DNA from: Nymphaea colorata
Taxonomy: Eukaryota; Streptophyta; Magnoliopsida; Nymphaeales; Nymphaeaceae
Assembly (NCBI RefSeq): GCF_008831285.2
Contig: NC_045139.1
Span: 6,170,204 to 6,234,203 of the forward strand
Direction: 5' to 3'
DNA: 64,000 nt
Shown here: piece by piece, positions 18,222 through 28,605 of the stretch
Layout: the number at the start of each line of letters is the position of its first letter
How positions within the stretch are numbered: position 1 is the first letter of the stretch
Position numbers and translations under genes: made by a program
Notes under the pieces: generated by a model
The model's input: the letters and a program-made list of their open reading frames with translations, nothing else
Database searches by the model: none
What the model was told of the DNA's origin: nothing

Positions 18222-18779
18222 TCACAACTCACTCGAAAACCTCACGTGTTTTGCTCGGTTGTTGTGGGCATAGACGGTCCATGATAATTTTGTCGAAAAC
18301 ATCAAGTGGAAAAAGAACTCGGCGCTTGACTGGGGGATACCAATGATTTGATTCTCCATGATGGATCCACTCAAGTTTGAATCTGTATTGTTGGAAGTCT
18401 GCTGAAAAAATATAGATCCAAATGGCATCTGCAACAGTGAGATAATTTACGTAAATGTAGTGGTAAAAAATATCATTATTTTTTTTAAAGCTTAAATAGA
18501 AGCTTAACATATACAGAATACAAAAATTGTGTGGTTCACCCTACAAAAATGAGCTTAATTTGCTATCTTTGTTGGATTAAGTAATTCCAGTTCTTCATTG
18601 GCCTTTACTAGGCCAACAAAAGGAACATTCCACCACTCGAGTAAGAGCCGAAGCTTCCACTTTATTACCATAATGGGGTAACGCTCAAGCCTCTCAAACC
18701 AGTGGCCTGCCGCCTTACCAATGGCCAGCCTGAACTGGTGCGCCAGCGTCCCTTGGGTTCTGCCCTCGTCAATATACAA
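18222..18779 (-). pseudogene. Possible gene fragment, unidentified
   Basis: Two minus-strand open stretches, 18555-18779 (74 codons) and 18229-18430, are less AT-rich and look more protein-like than the surrounding frames. The second is preceded on the minus strand by CTCACTGTTGCAG, which would serve as a splice acceptor, and two of its frames look protein-like, as if frameshifted. I do not recognise the product. One frame has a very weak resemblance to the IPxAS(L)xxF stretch of plant peptide/nitrate transporters, which I would not rely on. It could equally be chance. Confidence 0.22.
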
Positions 18780-19746
18780 GAATAAAAATTTTTCATGAAA
18801 AGGGCCAATTAAAGTTTATAAATTTTGACACGGACTCAAATATCAGTTTCAAAATTTTTCTATAAAACAATTAACTTTTTTTTTTAAGTTACACGTATTT
18901 TTATTTAAATTTTATTTTTTTTTAAGGTGGGGCCAAGTCCATGCGGGCCTCCCTTGGCTCCAACACCGACAAAAGTTCAAAAGCTTATGTCGAAAGAATT
19001 CGAAATGATGTAACGATTACTTAGGAGACCCACCTAAGACCTAACTCAAATGCCATTCCGCCAAAAAAATATCCTAGACTATGATGTAAGGACTTTAGTT
19101 GATCAAACGCCATTAGTATTAGTAGGGCCTGCTAAGCAGCTGGTGAGGTGGCATTCTGCATCCCCACTTGTTTTTTCCTTTTCGTCAATTAGATTTACAA
19201 AGAGTCTTCTTCAGTCGCTTCATAAATGGCGGCAGACTTCTCCTGGCTTAACTGAACTGACGGGAATGGCCATTGTCAGAACTAGCCTGAAGCACCAGAT
19301 ATGCATACGCACCACCTTGTGAAGCGAGCATGCGACACCATGATGCGTATAAATCACGCCTTGATGTGCACACATCTAAGGTCAATGCACATGATAGATT
19401 TTTTTTTAATCCCATTTGATTTATTTTCTGTTTGGGGTCGTCGAAAGGTTCACTCATTCTTCCGTATGAATTTTCGAATCCAAGTCTCTTAAGGCTTTTT
19501 AAATTAACAATTTTATCATTTTTGTGCGCAACCTATATTATAGGACCTCAAGTGCGCCCATGTTTAGCGTCCTTTTCCATTTGCTGAGCATGTCAGTCGA
19601 AGCTCAAGATGCTAAAATGTTCCATGCAAAAAGAAAAAAAAAAAAAAATTAATAACCAGAATAATAAAGAAAAAGTGAAAAAATTTAAAAATTAAAGAAG
19701 ATTTTTTTCTTAAATTTTCAAACTCTCGCCTTCTTTTTGTGTGTAC

Positions 19747-20321
19747 TAGGGGTGGGCATCTGGCAGAGCCCGGCCCACTAAGCCCGAGCCCGGGCCTAGC
19801 CCGATAATATTGTCGGGCCGGGTATCGGGCCTGTCCACCAAAATTCAGGCTCAGCCTAGCCCGCCGCGAAGAGGGAGACGAAACGGGAAGGGAGAGCCGG
19901 AGAGGGAGAGGAGGAGTGAGGGGAAGAGGGAACCAGAGAGGGAGAGGGATAGGGAGACTGGAAGGGAGAGGGGGAGCGGAGAGGGAGGGGAGCGAGCGGG
20001 GGACGAAGGCAGAGAGGGAGAGGGGGAGCGGAGAGGGAGGGGAGTGACCAGGGACGGAGGTGGAGAGGGAGAGGGAGATGGAGCAGAGAGGGAGACGAGA
20101 TTGGGAAGGGAGAGGGAGCAGAGGGAGAGAGAGCAGAGAGGCAAAGAGGGAGAGGAAGAAGGAGATGGAGACAGAGGGGAGCGAGCGCCCAAGGGCGGGA
20201 GTCGGGCCGCCCTATCGGGCTCGGGCCCGGCCTGAGAGGGTTATCGGGCCTGAGCCCAGCCCAGGCCCGAGCCCAACCGGGCCAGGCCGGCCCGGCAGCC
20301 CGGCCTAAGCCCAAGCCTAGT
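19747..20321. mobile_element. GC-rich fold-back repeat with purine-rich interior
   Basis: Starts TAGGGGTGGGC and ends AAGCCTA, flanked on both sides by GTGTAC (a possible target duplication). The arms are built from GGGCC/GGCCC words (about 19755-19860 and 20205-20320) that pair in inverted orientation. The interior 19864-20180 is an almost pure GGGAGA/GAGCGA purine tract. No coding capacity for a transposase: the long frames on both strands are by-products of the repeat. A hAT-like MITE is possible from the end sequence, unproven. Confidence 0.55.
19864..20180 (+). repeat. Purine-rich (GGGAGA)n-like minisatellite
   Basis: About 300 bases almost without pyrimidines on the plus strand, with imperfect units GAGAGGGAGAGGGGGAGCG. 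It yields Arg/Glu-rich frames on one strand and Ser/Pro/Leu-rich frames on the other, which should not be read as genes. Confidence 0.85.
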
Positions 20322-20873
20322 GTACACCACTCTCTTTGAATAAAGTCACTAACCAACTGACCACTGCCATGAACAACCACCCTCGTGGGGAAGCAATGTT
20401 CGAATGGCCGTCGTTCGTCGCAGACCTGCTAACAGCAACAAGGTATTCGATCGAACGATTCTATGAAAATATCAAATATGAAAAAAATATAAATATCTGA
20501 TGAAGAAATCAGATTGGATTTGTATTTCATTTGGTCAGATTTAGATTTGTATACACATGAGTTTGTGATCAGGTTTTTAGATATAAGTAAGTGTATGATT
20601 GAATTCAGATCAAATCTAGATTTAGATAAATTTTCTATATTCGATGGTTTGCATTATGAAAATAATGCCCAATTTAGTTCAAAATCCAAATGCAGATTTA
20701 GATATGAATGTAAAAATCAGATTGAAATCAAACCTAAATTCTAAAATTAGATTTTTGATTCAGATATGACTTTTTCTTATTTGTATTTAAATTTAAATCC
20801 AAATGTTTGAATATGTGAAAAGCAAGATACAATTAAAAATATATCCGATTCAAATTCGATTTGACCTACAGCA

Positions 20874-20931
20874 ATTGACTTTTAACAAGGCATTTGGATT
20901 CGCCATTGACTTTTAACAAGGCGTTTGGATC
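20874..20931 (+). repeat. 31-bp tandem duplication
   Basis: ATTGACTTTTAACAAGGC followed by (A/G)TTTGGAT occurs at 20874 and 20905. One substitution separates the shared part. Confidence 0.8.
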
Positions 20932-21149
20932 ATATTTTGATGTAAAAAAATGGTTTGGGTTCTACAACGTCACTTGTATTAATTTATTCATTTGTTTATT
21001 CTTGTATTTTCTGGTTTTGCCACCGCAAGCCATAGAATTAATGGAGTCAGTGGACTCTCCAAGACGGCGTGTTTTTGGCAAGACTCACGTCCTCAACTGT
21101 ACCTTCAAGTTCCATCGCCCACACTTTTTGTTCCATTGACATGCCCCAA

Positions 21150-21235
21150 GTCGACGTCAACAACGCTGTCAAACTTTTATTTGTTTATTTACTCGTCGAC
21201 GTCAACAACGCTGTCAGATTTTTATTTATTTATTT
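21150..21235 (+). repeat. 45-bp tandem duplication
   Basis: GTCGACGTCAACAACGCTGT begins at 21150 and again at 21195, each followed by an AT-rich TTTATTTGTTTATT-like tail. Confidence 0.8.
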
Positions 21236-21269
21236 AAATCCCTCATCGAGTCAAAAACGTTTCCCTACT

Positions 21270-22440
21270 GAGTCATACATTCATTTGTTCTTCTTTTTCG
21301 TCACTCTCTCTCCCGCCCTCGACGCCAACAGCGCTCACCCGACCCAGTCAGACCTTCTCTATCTTTTATCTTACAATGTTCTCACACACAGGAGGCATCT
21401 GCGGCCGATTTGCTACTCTTGGCAAGGGTCCCCAGACGCTGGTGCTGCTGTAACGCCGCTGCCGATAGCCGCTTCACCGGCAATCTCTTGTAATCTCTCT
21501 CTCTCTCTACGAACTGTTCATGGCTTGTTAAAGATCGATGATCATTTATATATTATGTTAGTTCCACTATTAGATCACCCCCTCAATCACCTCAAGTACA
21601 AGACTATTTATCTTTGCAAACCGGACAAGTCGTGCTAATATTGATCTATTATTTTGTCTGCACACATGTAACTCGCAAGGCTTAAGTATTGCCTTCTTTA
21701 ATTTTCTTCTTTCCTTTTAACCCTCAACTCCGCATAGATCATGCTGCACTTCTATTACAAAACTTCAGCACACGCATGTTGGAGGTGAAAACCTTTTGCT
21801 CATTACCCAACCATCTATTTTAATGCTTGTGAAAATTTTCACGGAGCATTCTTGGATCAAGTTGTACGTCCAGGTGAACATTGTTTTTCGATGGTCTATA
21901 TATTTTGTTGTTAGTGATATGTGTTTGCAAACCTACCAAGAAGTAGATTTATCATTGTCATATCTAATAGGTAGAAACTAGGATTGAATTAATACTGTAG
22001 TTATAGATAAATTGCTTGTGGTATGTGTACCTTGAACTTTGTTTCTCCATCATGTAGCATATTTTTGCATAGCTACATCTGTTGTATGTTTCTCAATTGC
22101 CACCGATTGACGTAACCAATTAGCGCCTATTGAGCAACAGTAAGCATGTTGAGGAGACAAGGATTGCCGGCAAAGCTAGAGAGAGAGAGAGAGAGGCAGG
22201 AATTTTTGTCATTCGGTCGCTTCTCATGTTAAAAATGCATTCTTCCTTTTTTTATCAGACCAATGAAGACGGTCGGATGTCTCTGGTTTCAATGGTAGGA
22301 TCATTCTGCCTAGTGCAGCATTCAAAGTGGTCTCTACCTGTTGAGAGAGCCAGAGAGGCAAATTAGGATAGGCAACTTTGTTTAAATCAATGGAACGGTA
22401 TGGACGAGACTCACATGGTAGATTAGATACGTTCATAGAC
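21270..22440 (+). other. Upstream block shared by CRK copies B, D and E
   Basis: Ordered similarity to 48300-49350 (before copy D) and, in its 3' part, 55590-55790 (before copy E): GCCGATAGCCGCTTCACCGG-like, CAAGGCTTAA(G/A)(T/C)ATTGCCTTC, TGTTGGAGGTG, CTACCAAGAAGTAGATTT, and CTTCTCCATTTAAC-like. It contains CT-rich stretches but no conserved open frame, so it is probably a distal promoter or the leader of a non-coding transcript carried along in the duplication unit. Confidence 0.45.
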
Positions 22441-22748
22441 TTTTTATAACAATTCTTTTGAAAGCGTGCTCAATTTTGAAGAAATGATAAAATTAAGCCA
22501 CACATGTTTGCGCTTTCTACTTGCAGTGGACGAGAAAACGATCAGTTCAAAAAGCATGTTGGTGGTAATAAACAGCCAAAATTTGACCAAAAAATCATGA
22601 TCAAATGGCTGAAAATTTTCACATCAAGAAAACCACGTAAATGTCGTCTATTTGGTCAAATATAGTCAAAGCTATCTCTTTATTTTTCTTCCTTAAAGCA
22701 GAAACAGGACTGCTAGCTGGAAGATCGTTAAATATACTAAGAATATTA

Positions 22749-22975
22749 TGTGAATTTCAACAGGAGTGACAGACAGGTTGGGCAGAGAAGAACAAAGTTA
22801 AACAGAAAAAGGAAGATAAGACTCACACATAATGAGTAGTTGTCTTTATTGCTGAATTCATACGCTTTTTTATAAGGCTCGCTTCACAAAATAATGATAA
22901 AGAAAATAATAATAATGATTTTTGTTGTACAATGTAACCGTTTTGATTCTCCCAAGGTACCTACTCATTTTCACA
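22749..22975 (-). repeat. Copia-1 3' LTR (left on plus strand)
   Basis: 227 bp, begins TGTGAATTTC and ends ATTTTCACA on the plus strand. It abuts a polypurine tract on the minus strand. Confidence 0.82.
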
Positions 22976-22988
22976 CTCCCCCTCAAAC
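22976..22988 (-). other. Copia-1 polypurine tract
   Basis: CTCCCCCTCAAAC on the plus strand gives GTTTGAGGGGGAG on the minus strand, directly before the 3' LTR: the expected plus-strand DNA primer site. Confidence 0.75.
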
Positions 22989-24200
22989 GGGAGTGTGTAC
23001 ATCTATCACACCTTGTTTGGCCATGAGAAAATTGAACTGATCTTGATTTAAAGACTTGGTGAATATATCTACAATCTGGTTTTTGGTTGATATGTAGGCT
23101 GTTTTGATGAAACCAGAAGTAATGCAATCACGCATAGCATGACAGACTATTTTAATGTGTTTTGTGCACTCATGAAACACCAAGTTGTTTGAAATATGCA
23201 AGGCTGCCTGATTGTCACAAAATAAGATAGCCGACTCATGAACATCAACATGAAGACCCATAAATAATGATTTCAGCCATTTTAACTTACATATGTTATT
23301 TGCCATGGACCGATATTCATCTGTTGAAGATTGAGCTACAACATGTTGCTTTTTAGTTTTCCTTGAGATTAGATTGTCTCTAATGTAGGTGCAATACCCA
23401 GATGTGGAACACCTTGTCTCATTGCAAGCTGCTCAGACTACATCACAAAAAGCTTTAAGTTGAAGTTGATTTTCTCTCTTCAAAAGTATACCTTGACTTG
23501 GATTTTTCTTAAGATAATTCACCCCATGAAGAGCTACTTTCATGTGTTTTGCTGTGAGTTGCTGCATTTGCCTGCTAAAACATTCAACACAAATAGGATG
23601 TCCGGCCTTGTCACGGTTAAGTAAATTCACCTTCCAATTAATCTACAATATATAGATGGATTTTTTAATACCTCTTCATCTGAGGTCGTTGAGTTGTGAT
23701 GCTGCTCCATTGGCGTAACAAGTTGCTTGACATTTAAATAATCAGTCTCTTCCAAAGTGTCCATAATGTTTTTTTTTTTGGAAAGAAAAATACCATGTTT
23801 TGATCTTGCAAGCTCAATGCCCAAGAAGTACCTCAAAGTTCTTAAATCTTTCATATGAAATTTTTCATTGGGATCATTCTTGAACTCTACATTTTTTTTT
23901 TCATTGTTCCATGCAATTATAAGGTCATCCACGTATATTGAAATAGCCATGAATGTGGAATTCTTGAGGAGAACAAATAATGAATAATTTAACTTGTTCA
24001 AAACCATAATCTTTGAGTGCGTTTGAAAATTTTGAGAACCAACATCTAGGGGCTTGCTTTAGCTCATATTGAGATTTTCTAGGCTGACATACTCTAGTCT
24101 CCCCCTTTCCTCCATATCCTGCTGGACGGCTCATGCAAATCTCTTCTTGCAAATTCCCATGAAAAAACACATTTTCAACATTCAGTTGAGTAACTGCCAA
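22983..24200 (-). pseudogene. Copia-1 reverse transcriptase/RNase H remnants
   Basis: Minus-strand frames at 23925-24200 and 23627-24007 carry RT signatures (QLNVENVFFHGNLQEE; SIYVDDLIIAW, the YVDD active site; LRYFLGIELARSKHGIFLS). 22983-23306 carries the end of RNase H (ILFCDNQAALHISNN; VFHECTKHI; VDIFTKSLN). Frames are interrupted by at least two shifts and several stops, so no full protein can be made. Confidence 0.85.
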
Positions 24201-25279
24201 TTAAATTTTTTGGCCAATGTAAAAAGACATCTAACAGTAACAAGTTTTATTACCATAGCAAAAGTTTCATCATAGTCAAGCTCTTCAAATTTTTGCAGCT
24301 AGTCGAGGTTTGTGTCTCTCTATGGTTCCATTAGATTTGTATTTCTAAACACCCACTTGCAACCTATTGGTTATTGTCCATGAAGGAGTGACACCAACTC
24401 CCATGTTCCATTGTTTTCAAGAGCCTTTAATTATACCGCTATAACATTACGCCAATAACTAAACTGTACTACCTCACTATAGGTGAGAGGTTTGGTTTGT
24501 TTGGAGATAGGGAATGAGAAAAGCAACTAAATGAAACATAATTAGTTAGAGGATGTCGGCGGTCTCTTTTGTGATCATGTTGTGATGGAACATTGATTTC
24601 AGGTATGACAACGCCAAAATAAAAGTCCCTTAGTAACACTGAGAGCTTGGGTTTGCGAAGTGATCTCCTCAGTTCCACAGTTTGAACTTTGGTTCCTGGT
24701 GCACGTGAAAGGAATGTTTTCTTATTGAGAAGGTGGATCATTAGATGCTTGTCTAGAAACTTCGTTGCTATCTGCTGCATCATAAGTAATTGACAAAGGC
24801 AGGACTGTGTTGGGTGGGACACTTTTTTAATTTTTAAGAAGATGCATTTTCACAAAATTTGACACCACAACTGGTAAATAATTTTTGTGTGTCAAGGTTA
24901 TATACTCTATATGCCTTTTGGCCATATGAGTATCCTATAAATATACATCTATGTGCTCATTGATCAAATTTATGCTTAACATTCAAATTTGTAGCATAGC
25001 ACAATCACCCAAAAATTTTGAGATGTGAAAAATTAAGCTTTTTATTATATAATTTTTCATATGGTGATTTACCATGAAGCAATAGAGAAGGTGTCCTATT
25101 TAAGAGATAGGCAGTTGTTGAAACACATTTGCCCCAAAATTTATGAAGAACAGTTTGAAAACGCAATGCTCACACTACACACAAAAGGTGTCGATGCTTT
25201 CTTTCAACAACACCATTTTGTTGTGGTGTTTTGACACAACTATGCTCATGAGCTACACCATGTGTTTGAAAAAAATCAG

Positions 25280-26984
25280 TCATCTATTGTGAAAAAAATT
25301 TAGCTCTATTCTAATTATTTGGATTTTGACATTAAATTGATTTTCAACAAGTGAAAAAAAATTGCAACAATTCTTTTGTTTGATGTTTGGTGCCTCATAA
25401 GAAAAATCCATGTCATTTTCGTAATATGCACCCTTTAGAGACACTTGAGAATAAGGTCCCCATATGTCGCAATGTATCAACTCAAGAGACTTTAATGAAC
25501 TGATTTCGTATATTTCAAATGGCAAGCGTGATTGTTTTGAGAGAAAGCAAACATCACAACTACAATCCTTTAACTTAATCATAGAGTCATAAGTTTCAAG
25601 TAAATTATTCCTAGAAATCGAAGGATGACCGAATCTCCAATGCCAAACATCTATCAGTGGGTTAAAAGAAAATATTACTAAAGATTGTACGGGTTCTATG
25701 TTGCTAGAGACTTTTAAGTAGTACAATAATGGTCTTGTAGTTCCAGTTCTGTATGAGACAACTGAGATGAGAAAAGACAACAACATCGTTAGAAAACTTC
25801 AGTAGCTTGCTGATTGAGAGCAAGTTGAACTTAAATTCAGGGACAAAGAAAACATGATGCAAGATTAAAGAAGGCGAGATTTTAACGGTTCCAACATGAG
25901 TGGCAAAAACTAATCTATTGTTGGGTAAACAACTGGGAAGTTGATATTCAAGTCTAGAAAAATCAGAAAACAGAGAAAGAGAGGATGTCATATGGTCACT
26001 AGCACCACTACCTAATAAACAGTCATCGGTTTGAGATGAGAACATATCAACAAAGTGGGCCTGTGAAGAAGATGATTTTTTATTCAACATTTGAATCAGC
26101 TTACAATACTCCTCCATAGTAAGTGCAGGGATTTTGGACTCTTGTCTCTGGCTAGCGTTTTTTGAGATTGGATATCCATGTAATTTGAAGCATTTTTCTC
26201 TGATGTGTCCAATTCCTTGACAATAGGTACAAGAGATTTGTGCATGACTATTGTTTCTGGTTTTACTGAATCAGATGTTCATAGTAGCTAGACATGTGTT
26301 TTCGGTAGATGGCAGAGAAGTCGTGCCTTCCTTCATTTTTCTTTCTGAATGACCAATGAGCATACCTTCCTTAAGGGTGGTAGAGGATCTATGAGCAAAA
26401 TATGTCATTGAATGGTACTATAGGTGTCGTTTAGCTCCATTAGGAATTGTATAACTTTTTCTTCATGTTTTTTTTCAACAAGAACCTTCAACGCTCCACA
26501 GATGCAGCTTGGTAATGTGTCATAAGAAGACAACTCATCCCAATGTGGCTTTAACTTTGTAAAATATGTTGCAACCGATTGGGATTCTTGTGAGCCTGCT
26601 GATGGCATATTTTATCTGAAACCTTTTGGGTGCAGTGGTTTGTATGAATCTATCCTTCAAATCAAGATAAAACCATGTTGTTGCAACGCAACCAGTAAAT
26701 ATATTCAGCAGAACTCATTTCAGGTTGAGAAATTGATCCATCAATGAATCCTAATTTATTTTTCGTTGCTAAGGCCATTGACATGGATTAACTCCAGGTT
26801 GAATGGTTGTTTCCATTAAGATGTTGGGAGACAAGCAGAGCTCCTAGCCTCCTAGGTTGTCTGAATGATGCAAGAAATAGGGATTCACAAATTCAGCAGC
26901 AAAGTCTGAGGCATTAGGAGGAGCATTAGTACTTGTTGATGTCATATTAGATGAACCATTATTGTGATGTGTAGATGAAGCCAT
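25280..26984 (-). pseudogene. Copia-1 gag, zinc knuckle, protease and integrase remnants
   Basis: A gag start (MASSTHHNNGSSNM) reads from 26984. A gag segment lies at 26405-26608 (TKLKPHWDELSSYDTLPSC). A CX2CX4HX4C knuckle (CTYCQGIGHIREKC) lies near 26180-26235. The protease active-site region at 25704-26117 reads LGSGASDHMT, with Gly where the family has the catalytic Asp. The integrase HHCC region (HWRFGHPSISRN; CDVCFLSKQSRLPF) lies within 25280-25786. Many stops; non-functional. Confidence 0.82.
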
Positions 26985-26992
26985 ACATACAA

Positions 26993-27233
26993 TGGGAATT
27001 TCAACAGACGTAACAGAGAGGGTCAGAGAAGAATAGAGTTAAACGAAAAAAGGAAGATAAAACACAAACAGAAAGCGTAGTTGTCTTTATTGTTGAATTT
27101 TATAAGGCTTCCTTAAAAAATAATTACAAAGAAAATAATAATAATGATTTTTGTTGTACAATGTAACCGTTTTGATTCTCCACTCCCAGATTTCTTTTCT
27201 GAAACTCCTGGAATGTATCCACTCATTTTCACA
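26993..27233 (-). repeat. Copia-1 5' LTR (right on plus strand)
   Basis: 241 bp, begins TGGGAATTTC (one change from the other LTR) and ends ATTTTCACA. It has about 14 bp more than its partner near the right end, with numerous substitutions. Confidence 0.8.
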
Positions 27234-27239
27234 TGTTAA

Positions 27240-27754
27240 GCTTTAGAAACACATCTAACAGTCTTTCTTTTATGTCCAGAAGAATTTGTTATGGAAATTC
27301 GGAGGCGCTTCTTGCATTATTGTAAAACTCGCCACGAACGAACTTGATTGAAGATCGATTTGCCTGGTTTGCCGACACGGTGGGGCTAACTGTTGTAAAT
27401 ATACTTGCTTTTACAGTTCTTATAAATTTCATAATTTTTTATTTAGCTGTTGAAATATAAAATAAAACAGAAGCTTTAAATCGGTGAATGATCAAGCGGA
27501 TTCAGAGTAACCAATTCGACTCATTTTCCTGTTTTTGCAACAGTAGCTAGTCTCGTGAGCCACCGTCAAACTGGCGGTACACAGTATCGGTTTTCAGCAA
27601 TGTATCGGCGTGAGTCGACCCATATCAGCATGTGGCAGGTGAATGCAGACTCTGACGAAGTTTTGAAGAGTCAGGAGATGCAATAAAATAAAAGCTTTGT
27701 CAACCGCGCTCGTCATCTCTCCCTTCTTTCTTGTCTTCGTTGCCAACCTGACCA
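27240..27754 (+). promoter_or_regulatory. Upstream region of CRK copy B
   Basis: The proximal 160 bases share blocks with the upstream regions of copies A and E (TGTATCGGCGTG, CATATCAGCA, GTGAATGCAGA, CCTGACGAAG-like). The old copia-1 element ends only about 520 bp before the start codon, so distal elements of copy B lie on its other side. Confidence 0.4.
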
Positions 27755-28279
27755 ATGGCAACCACGCCGTGGTCAAATATCACACGCCTTTCATATCTTT
27801 TAACTCTGCTTCTGGCTGTGCTGCAATTTCCTGCTCTGCTGCACGCGAGCGATGAGGATTATTTCGACATTAAATATTTTCGGAGAGGGAACGACTACCT
27901 TTACGCATGGTGCTCCAGAAGCATACTTGGGTTGTCGCAGACCGACGGGCAAAACGTGGAGCAGCTATTTCGCTCCCTTGTCGACTCCGTTAACCCCACT
28001 GGCTTCTTCAACACTTCCGTCGGCGAAAGTGCCCCTTATGCAACCTATGGCCTCTCGCTCTGCCGCGGTGACTTGACCGCCGATACATGCCGGAACTGCA
28101 TCGCCAACGCCACCGAGAGCGCCAAGGAGGAATGCCCGAATAACAGGTCCGCCATGATATGGATCGGCACCGATTGCTTGCTTCACTTTTCCGATACGCG
28201 ATTCTTCGGGTCCGTTAATCCGAGCTGGCTGGCATGGGCATACAACGCTTCGACCACGCTGTTGAGAAGTATGCAATGA
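27755..28279 (+). CDS. Truncated copy B product: signal peptide plus single DUF26 domain (174 aa)
   Basis: From the copy B start codon the frame runs through the first DUF26 domain and ends five codons inside the inserted LTR, whose TGA supplies the stop. The predicted product has a hydrophobic signal peptide (about 1-31) and exactly six cysteines downstream (C53, C103, C112, C115, C127, C141), including C-X8-C-X2-C. That is the content of a complete Gnk2-type domain, as in secreted single-DUF26 proteins such as ginkbilobin-2. Whether a stable transcript is made is unknown: the element lies antisense, so its own poly(A) signal is not in register with this gene. Function is an inference. Confidence 0.5.
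   Translation: MATTPWSNITRLSYLLTLLLAVLQFPALLHASDEDYFDIKYFRRGNDYLYAWCSRSILGLSQTDGQNVEQLFRSLVDSVNPTGFFNTSVGESAPYATYGLSLCRGDLTADTCRNCIANATESAKEECPNNRSAMIWIGTDCLLHFSDTRFFGSVNPSWLAWAYNASTTLLRSMQ
28255..28259. repeat. Target-site duplication of copia-2, left copy (CACGC)
   Basis: CACGC directly before the LTR start TG; an identical copy is at 33702-33706 directly after the LTR end CA. A 5-bp duplication is the copia norm. Confidence 0.92.
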
Positions 28280-28605
28280 GAAAAAACAGAGATTGCAAGT
28301 GAAGGAAAAACTGTAAGACAGTAATTACGTGGTTCGGCTTGAAGCCTACATCCACGAGAGAAAGGGGAACTCTTCTTCATTCTGTTTTTTTTCACACCTT
28401 TACAGCAGGGGATAGGAACAGATTTTTAGGGATTAACAAGAATCTTCAGTTGCTGCCGTTAGAGATGCTCCTTGATCACGACAATCTTGGTGTGGATGAT
28501 TTGATGAGGAACACACACCAGATCAGCGTCCAATCTTCTCCCAAAAGTGGTAGATCTTCTAATATCTCTTTACGAGATTTTCGTCCCATCTCTTTGTAAC
28601 TAACA
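28260..28605 (-). repeat. Copia-2 3' LTR (346 bp, with 36-bp deletion)
   Basis: Matches the other LTR except for two substitutions and loss of the 36 bp that corresponds to 33471-33506 of the right LTR. Its first bases complete the truncated copy B reading frame. Confidence 0.93.

Larger units (their letters stand above)
22749..27233 (-). mobile_element. Old Ty1/copia LTR retrotransposon (degraded), intergenic
   Basis: Direct terminal repeats at 22749-22975 (227 bp) and 26993-27233 (241 bp) share TTCAACAG, GTTGTCTTTATTG(C/T)TGAATT, AATAATAATAATGATTTTTG and CAATGTAACCGTTTTGATTC. The LTR ends TGTGAA...TTCACA are inverted. Flanks TATTA (22744-22748) and TGTTA (27234-27238) are a plausible decayed 5-bp target duplication. 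Reading on the minus strand, fragments of gag, zinc knuckle, protease, integrase, reverse transcriptase and RNase H occur in copia order, all broken by stops and frameshifts. The LTRs differ at many sites and by indels, so the insertion is old. No primer-binding site is seen beside the 5' LTR. Confidence 0.88.

Noticed and set aside
18229-18430. Assigning the minus-strand fragment to the plant peptide/nitrate transporter family
   Set aside because: Resemblance is limited to a few residues in one frame and the adjacent frame does not fit the family.
19810-20380. Long Arg/Glu-rich and Ser/Pro/Leu-rich frames on both strands
   Set aside because: By-products of the purine-rich repeat, which has no stops in several frames.
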